A stretch of 64,000 bases of DNA. Source: Propioniciclava flava (GTDB taxonomy: Bacteria > Actinomycetota > Actinomycetes > Propionibacteriales > Propionibacteriaceae). A program made the translations under genes and the position numbers. Below the pieces are notes generated by a model that did no database searches, was not told the DNA's origin, and was given only the letters and a program-made list of their open reading frames with translations. Below are positions 60,301 to 64,000 of the stretch, piece by piece (positions within the stretch are counted from its first letter, which is position 1; every line of letters starts with the position of its first letter). Where the stretch lies: positions 62,001 through 126,000 of the forward strand of contig NZ_PPCV01000001.1 in assembly GCF_004126535.1 (NCBI RefSeq), given 5' to 3'.

Positions 60301-61224
60301 CTGCCAGAACTCGCGGAAGTTCATCTGGTCCGCGCCGGTGATGTTGGGGACCAAGAGGCGGCGGGAACCGTCGGGCTCCTTGAGGTCGATGGCCAGCCCG
60401 AGGTTCACCTGGTTGGGGACCACCAGCGTCGGCTTGCCGTTGACGACCTTGTAGGAGTTGTTCATGTCCGGCACGAGCTTGAGCGCCTGCACCATGGCGT
60501 ACCCGAGCAGGTGGGTGAAGGAGACCTTGCCGCCCGTGGTCTTGGCGAGGTGCTGATTGATGATCTCGCGGTTGTCGAACAGCAGTTTGACGGGGATGTT
60601 GCGCACGCTCGTGGCCGTGGGGACGGCCAAGGAGAGATCCATGTTCTTCGCGGTCCGCATCGGCGTCCCGCGCAGGGTGACCTCGGTGGGCTCGGGCTTT
60701 TCTTGGATCGGTCGAATTGCGGAGGGCCTGTTGGCCGACAAGCCACCGGCGCTGCCCGGGTTGCGGGGTGCCCCCGTGGCGGAGGAACCCGAACGCGAAG
60801 CCACCACTGCGGGGCTGGGCCCATTGGCGGCATGGGGTGCCACGGCGGGGGTTGCGGGAGCGCTCGGCGCCGAAGGTGCGGCGGGGGCAGGTGCCGCGGG
60901 GCCCGCTGCAGGCACAGGCGCCGCCGCCGGTGCGGGGGGCGGCGTGGGCGCGGCTGCTGGCTTGGCTAGCGCGACCTTGGCCGACGGTTCAGCTGGGGCG
61001 GGGGCGTGCTCTACGGGAGCGGGTGCGGCCACCTGAGGGGGAGGGGCCGTTGTCGATGCCCCCGGGGGAGTCTGCTCAGCGCGCGAGGCGAAAAACTCAC
61101 GCCACGCCGGATCAACCGAGTCGGGGTCGGTGGAATAGGCCTCGTACGTCTCCTCGATGAGCCAATCATTGGCCCCGAAGTCCGTGAGGTCGCTGGAGTT
61201 GTTGCCGGGCGCCGTCGCCACCAT
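57319..61224 (-). CDS. kgd: Multifunctional 2-oxoglutarate decarboxylase/dehydrogenase (E2-E1 fusion)
   Basis: The actinobacterial OdhA/Kgd protein of the TCA cycle, 1,301 residues. After an N-terminal helix (DFGANDWLIEETYEAY) and a long Ala/Pro-rich linker (about 45-190) comes an E2-like succinyltransferase domain without lipoyl domain (TSTYDHRVIQGATSGEFLK carries the catalytic His). The thiamine-dependent E1 part follows: MPHRGRLNVLANIVGKSYG, GDASFSGQGIVYETLQM and FVQDEPLNQGAWPFM. It uses thiamine diphosphate and Mg, and is regulated by FHA proteins such as GarA/OdhI in relatives. The linker makes it somewhat longer than the mycobacterial protein. Confidence 0.95.
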   Translation of the reverse strand: MVATAPGNNSSDLTDFGANDWLIEETYEAYSTDPDSVDPAWREFFASRAEQTPPGASTTAPPPQVAAPAPVEHAPAPAEPSAKVALAKPAAAPTPPPAPAAAPVPAAGPAAPAPAAPSAPSAPATPAVAPHAANGPSPAVVASRSGSSATGAPRNPGSAGGLSANRPSAIRPIQEKPEPTEVTLRGTPMRTAKNMDLSLAVPTATSVRNIPVKLLFDNREIINQHLAKTTGGKVSFTHLLGYAMVQALKLVPDMNNSYKVVNGKPTLVVPNQVNLGLAIDLKEPDGSRRLLVPNITGADQMNFREFWQAYEAMVKKARTNTLTVDDFAGTTASLTNPGGIGTSHSVPRLMPGQGVILGVGSLDYPPEFQAASDQRLRELAVSKITTLTSTYDHRVIQGATSGEFLKVMHELILGQHGFYDEVFLSLRVPYLPLRWASDDSAHRTFELSKGARVVQLINAYRMWGHLMADIDPLEYEQRTHPELELEAHGLTIWDLDREFPVGEFGGHAKETMTLREVLRQLRTAYSSHVGVEFMHIQEPEKRRWIESYFERPYTKWTRDEHLRILDKLNESEIFETFLQTKFVGQKRFSLEGAESTIVLLDEVCDVAANAGLSEVTIGMPHRGRLNVLANIVGKSYGQIFREFEGSIDPHQNMGTGDVKYHLGAEGEFTSLEGNVIKTSVAANPSHLEAVNPVVEGIARAKMDATGNLEAYSVLPVLLHGDASFSGQGIVYETLQMSRLRGYKTGGTIHIVVNNQVGFTTAPSESRSSVYSTDVGKVVQAPIFHVNGDDPEAVARVGCLAFEYRQAFHTDVVIDLVAYRRRGHNEGDDPSFTQPKMYDLIEQKRSVRRIYTESLIGRGDISTEDADAVMERFRSRLEGVFKDVKGNEEEDDSYSRVPFYPVKLGREQGTAITTEAMHRIAEAQVTFPAGFAVHPKVLPQMQRRAHAIENGPIDWATGEILALGSLLLEGRTVRLTGQDSRRGTFSQRFAAVVDRRTNDEYVPLKHLSETQGTFHIYDSLLSEYAVMGFEYGYSVASPQSLVLWEAQFGDFANGAQTVADEFISSGAAKWTQKSGVVLLLPHGYEGQGPDHSSARIERWLQLCSEDALAVCQPSTPASHFHLLRTHTYVNWHRPLVILTPKSMLRSKAAVSQPEEFIHGRWRPAIGDDSITDPSAVTTVLLCSGKLRWDLVAERAKRGLESQVAIVSLERLYPLPIEDLVAELRRYPDVTDVRFVQDEPLNQGAWPFMALHLPAAVDEAMGGGYHLDLTVVARPEASSPSVGLHKVHVAQEADLLQRAFEGA

Positions 61225-61367
61225 TGCCTTCTTCCATTCGCTCGCGCACGGGCGACCTGTCCGTCAGCGGCCGCCCGCTGCGAGCTTAGCCGCGATGGGC
61301 GATGGGGACGAACCCGGACACGCGCCCGGGAATGAGCGCGAGGCGTCGGCGATGAGGTGACAAGCAA

Positions 61368-61397
61368 GCGGGCCCTCGTCAGTTTCCTTCGGGCCGC
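61368..61397 (-). terminator. Possible terminator of tRNA-Arg gene
   Basis: GCGGGCCC (61368-61375) with GGGCCGC (61391-61397), one bulge, about 25 nt after the tRNA 3' end on the minus strand, followed there by TTGCTTGT. Confidence 0.4.
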
Positions 61398-61421
61398 GAC
61401 GGGGAGGTGTGGTGATAGTGG

Positions 61422-61496
61422 TGGCGCCCCCAGCAGGATTCGAACCTGCGCTCCCGCCTCCGGAGGGCGGTGCTCTATCCCCTGAGCTATGGGGGC
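61422..61496 (-). tRNA. tRNA-Arg (CCG)
   Basis: A 75-nt cloverleaf with CCA encoded. Acceptor GCCCCCA/TGGGGGC, D arm GCTC-GAGC, anticodon stem CCGCC/GGCGG with loop CTCCGGA (anticodon CCG, reading CGG), T arm GCAGG TTCGAAT CCTGC. All stems are fully paired. Confidence 0.95.
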
Positions 61497-61523
61497 CATC
61501 CATGGCCGTGAAGGCCGGAGACG

Positions 61524-61529
61524 ACTCTA
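61524..61529 (-). promoter_or_regulatory. Possible -10 (TAGAGT) of tRNA-Arg gene
   Basis: TAGAGT on the minus strand, 27 nt before the mature tRNA 5' end. No good -35. Confidence 0.4.
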
Positions 61530-61613
61530 GCACCTCCTTGCCGGGTCTCCGCGCGGCCGTGATGCGCGAAAGGTGTCCGAGCGGTGAGGTGCGCAGGATG
61601 CCCGAGGTGAGAC

Positions 61614-63038
61614 ATGGCAGAGTTGAGCGTCGTGACTCACATGCACGTTGCCGGATCCATCCATGCCGACGCCAGTTCCGCCGCACCCGTGTGGTTGGAG
61701 AAGCCGGTTGACGCCAATGTCCTCGTCGACGGGCTGTGGAGCGGCACTGCCGTGCGCGGTCAGGGTGGCGAAATGCACGTGGGCGGCTTGCCGGTGAGCG
61801 AGATCATGGCGCAGGCCGGATCGCCGGTCTATGCGATTGATGAGATCGACTTTCGTGGCAGGGCTCTCACCTGGGCGCAGGCATTCTCCGGATGGAAGGT
61901 CTACTACGCCGGCAAGAGCTTCCTCAGCGGCACCATCGCTCGCTGGGTCAGCGAGGAAGGCCTCAACCTGGACGTGTGCTCACTCGGTGAGCTGACCGTC
62001 GCGCTGCGCGCCGGATTCGATCCCGCACGCATCGGTCTCCACGGCAACAACAAGTCCGAGGAACTCCTGCGGCTCGCGCTGAGCACAGGAGTGGGACGCA
62101 TCATCATCGACAGTTCCGATGAGATCACCAGGCTTGAGCGGATCGGAGCGGAACTGGGGGTGCGGCCTCCGGTGCTCATCCGTGTTACCACCGGCGTGGA
62201 AGCGCACACCCATGAATACATCGCAACCGCGCACGAGGATCAAAAGTTCGGATTCTCCATCGCGGGCGGGCAGGCGCTCGTCGCGTTGGTGCGCTGCCAA
62301 GGCAGCCCCCACCTGGACCTCGTGGGTCTTCACAGCCATATCGGCTCCCAGATCTTCGACACCAACGGGTTCGAGGTCGCCGCGCGCCGCACCCTGCGGT
62401 TGATGAGTCAGTTCAAGGAAGCCACCGGCGTCACCCTGCCGGAACTGGATCTGGGGGGCGGTTTCGGTATCGCCTACACCATTGATGATTCGCCCGCGAC
62501 GCCCGCCGACCTCGCCAGGGGACTGTCCGACATCATCGAGCACGAGTGCCGCGCCTTCGGACTCGACAAGCCGCTCCTCTCGCTGGAGCCCGGACGCGCC
62601 ATCAGCGGCCCTCCGGGAACGGCGCTCTACACGGTGGGCACGATCAAGGACGTCGAACTGGGCGGGGGGCAATCCCGCCGCTACATCAGCGTGGACGGGG
62701 GGATGAGCGACAACATCCGTCCGGCCCTCTACGCCGCCGAGTACTCCGCCGTCGTCGCCAACCGCGTCACCACCGCACCGCCCACGCTCTCGCGGGTGGT
62801 GGGTCTGCACTGTGAAGGCGGAGACATCCTCGTGCGCGATGTGTTCTTGCCCTCGGACATTGCGATTGGCGATGTCATTGCCGTGCCCGCCGCGGGCGCC
62901 TACAGCAGGTCGATGGCGAGCAACTACAACCACACCCCGCGCCCGGCAGTGGTGGGGGTCCGGGACGGTAAAGTGTCGGTCATCCTTCGGCGCGAGACGC
63001 TGGACGATCTGCTGGCCCTCGACGCCGGCCTGGACTGA
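61614..63038 (+). CDS. lysA: Diaminopimelate decarboxylase
   Basis: Last step of lysine synthesis: meso-diaminopimelate to lysine (EC 4.1.1.20), PLP-dependent, fold type III. It has 474 residues. Motifs: the PLP Lys101 in YYAGKSFLS, HSHIGSQIFD, LDLGGGFGIAYT, SLEPGRAISGPPGT and the catalytic Cys in LHCEGGDIL. GAGGTGAG lies a few bases before the ATG. An N-terminal stretch of about 40 residues precedes the conserved part, longer than in E. coli. hom follows 24 nt downstream, as in many actinobacteria. Confidence 0.95.
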   Translation: MAELSVVTHMHVAGSIHADASSAAPVWLEKPVDANVLVDGLWSGTAVRGQGGEMHVGGLPVSEIMAQAGSPVYAIDEIDFRGRALTWAQAFSGWKVYYAGKSFLSGTIARWVSEEGLNLDVCSLGELTVALRAGFDPARIGLHGNNKSEELLRLALSTGVGRIIIDSSDEITRLERIGAELGVRPPVLIRVTTGVEAHTHEYIATAHEDQKFGFSIAGGQALVALVRCQGSPHLDLVGLHSHIGSQIFDTNGFEVAARRTLRLMSQFKEATGVTLPELDLGGGFGIAYTIDDSPATPADLARGLSDIIEHECRAFGLDKPLLSLEPGRAISGPPGTALYTVGTIKDVELGGGQSRRYISVDGGMSDNIRPALYAAEYSAVVANRVTTAPPTLSRVVGLHCEGGDILVRDVFLPSDIAIGDVIAVPAAGAYSRSMASNYNHTPRPAVVGVRDGKVSVILRRETLDDLLALDAGLD

Positions 63039-63062
63039 CGGACTGCGAGGACGACGAGGACC

Positions 63063-64000
63063 ATGATGACGATCGGGGACGCCCCTGTGCGGGTGGCGCT
63101 GCTGGGCTGCGGCGTCGTGGGTTCACAGGTGGCGCGGATTCTGGTGGAGCAGGCCGACGACCTGCGTGAGCGTGTCGGTCGGCCGCTGGAACTGGTGGGG
63201 ATCGGGGTGCGCCGAGACATTCCGCGTCCCGGGATCGATCCGGCCCTCCTGACGACCGACGTCGCTTCGCTGGTGCGTCGTGAGGATGTGGACATCGTCG
63301 TCGAGATGGTCGGCGGCATCGAACCGACTCTGACGTACCTGCTGGATGCCATCGCTGCGGGTAAGTCGGTGGTCACCGCGAACAAGGCCCTACTGGCCCA
63401 GCATGGTGACGCCGTCTTTGACGCGGCCCGCGATTCCGACGTCGACGTCTATTACGAGGCGGCGGTGGCGGGCGCCATTCCGATCATCCGTCCCTTGCGT
63501 GAATCCTTGGTCGGGGACGCGATCACGAGCGTGCTCGGGATCGTCAATGGCACCACGAACTACATCCTCGACCAGATGCACACGCGCAAGTCGACGTTCG
63601 CTGACGCTTTGGCCGAGGCTCAGTCGCTCGGGTACGCCGAGGCGGATCCGACGGCTGACGTCGAAGGGTACGACGCGGCTGCCAAGGCGGCGATCCTGGC
63701 GTCGCTCGCCTTCCACACCCGCGTGCACCTCGATGATGTCGACCGTGAAGGGATCACGGAGATCGACGTGCAGGACATCGCCGCAGCCGAGCGCCTCGGG
63801 TGCGTGGTGAAGCTCCTGGCCCGCTGCACGGTTTCTGCCGACGGGACCGTCGCGGTGGGCGTTCACCCCACCATGGTCCCTCTCGAGCACCCGTTGGCGG
63901 GGATCCGCGGTGCCTACAACGCCGTCTTTGTCGAGTCGGTGAACGCGGGACGACTGATGTTCATGGGGCCCGGTGCGGGCGGTTCCCCCACGGCCTCGGC
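63063..64000 (+). CDS. hom: Homoserine dehydrogenase (3' truncated by window edge)
   Basis: Reduces aspartate semialdehyde to homoserine for threonine and methionine synthesis (EC 1.1.1.3). The 312 visible residues start MMTIGDAPVRVALLGCGVVG with the nucleotide-binding GCGVVGSQV. They continue with VTANKALLAQHG, EAAVAGAIPIIRPLRESL, IVNGTTNYILDQM, and EAQSLGYAEADPTADVEGYD, all family signatures. A C-terminal ACT domain would be expected beyond the edge. The frame is open to the last base. Either ATG at 63063 or 63066 can be the start. Confidence 0.94.
   Translation, partial: MMTIGDAPVRVALLGCGVVGSQVARILVEQADDLRERVGRPLELVGIGVRRDIPRPGIDPALLTTDVASLVRREDVDIVVEMVGGIEPTLTYLLDAIAAGKSVVTANKALLAQHGDAVFDAARDSDVDVYYEAAVAGAIPIIRPLRESLVGDAITSVLGIVNGTTNYILDQMHTRKSTFADALAEAQSLGYAEADPTADVEGYDAAAKAAILASLAFHTRVHLDDVDREGITEIDVQDIAAAERLGCVVKLLARCTVSADGTVAVGVHPTMVPLEHPLAGIRGAYNAVFVESVNAGRLMFMGPGAGGSPTAS

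Noticed and set aside
61328-61351. Second SigR-type promoter (GGGAAT upstream of lysA)
   Set aside because: No GTT at 18 or 19 nt; the position is also on the wrong side of tRNA-Arg for any start codon.

Overview
The window is chromosomal DNA from a high-G+C actinomycete. The evidence is a fused E2-E1 2-oxoglutarate decarboxylase (Kgd/OdhA type), a WhiB1-like Fe-S regulator, a SigH/SigR-type sigma factor with a zinc anti-sigma factor, a PdtaS-type histidine kinase, AdnAB plus UvrD2-type helicases, the actinobacterial micro-ribosomal protein bL37, and many DUF families restricted to this phylum (DUF3107, DUF5679, DUF6104, PPA1309, UPF0182). The gene order uvrD2 / ThiF-like / YgjP-like / DUF2342 / Lon-like / UPF0182 and hisN-rsgA-aroA / sigH-rshA / pdtaS / whiB1 resembles Mycobacterium (Rv3193c-Rv3202c, Rv3219-Rv3228), but I cannot name the genus. 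I see no insertion sequences, prophage, CRISPR or rRNA; this is core chromosome.

Layout. 1-5.9 kb: 3' part of the large NAD-glutamate dehydrogenase, a PHP phosphoesterase and a secreted Excalibur protein. 5.9-8.6 kb: trpS behind a short Trp-Trp leader ORF and mutually exclusive hairpins, coupled to two small genes. 8.7-10.6 kb: DEAD-box RNA helicase (probable CTG start) and DUF3107. 10.6-29.1 kb: a DNA repair island with a LigD-type polymerase, adnA-adnB, nudC, recC-recB-recD and uvrD2. 29.1-40.9 kb: ThiF-like protein, DUF5679, YgjP-like metallopeptidase, DUF2342, Lon-like protease, PPA1309 protein, UPF0182 membrane protein, an M16 peptidase pair and a Pro/Thr-rich surface protein. 41.2 kb: initiator tRNA. 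41.3-46.3 kb: a five-gene peptide/nickel-type ABC importer. 46.3-51.2 kb: serA, hisN-like phosphatase, rsgA, aroA, DoxX protein. 51.3-55.5 kb: sigH/rshA, bL37, pdtaS, ROK regulator, whiB1. 55.7-61.2 kb: small membrane protein, galK, DUF6104, kgd. 61.4-64 kb: tRNA-Arg(CCG), lysA, and the 5' part of hom (aspartate-family amino acid synthesis).

How genes are read. Many operons are joined by ATGA/GTGA/TGATG overlaps, implying translational coupling. At least twelve genes have a TANNNT box 6-8 nt before the start codon and mostly no Shine-Dalgarno sequence, the arrangement expected for leaderless mRNAs. This includes the trpS leader peptide and a back-to-back pair of promoters for recCBD and uvrD2.

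Most interesting points: a self-contained transcription attenuator for trpS built on a leaderless Trp-Trp leader peptide; a two-promoter, two-start sigma factor gene with a SigR-type autoregulatory promoter; the mirror-image leaderless promoters between recC and uvrD2; a likely CTG start for the DEAD-box helicase; and a UvrD2 whose Cys tetrad has one Cys replaced by His.
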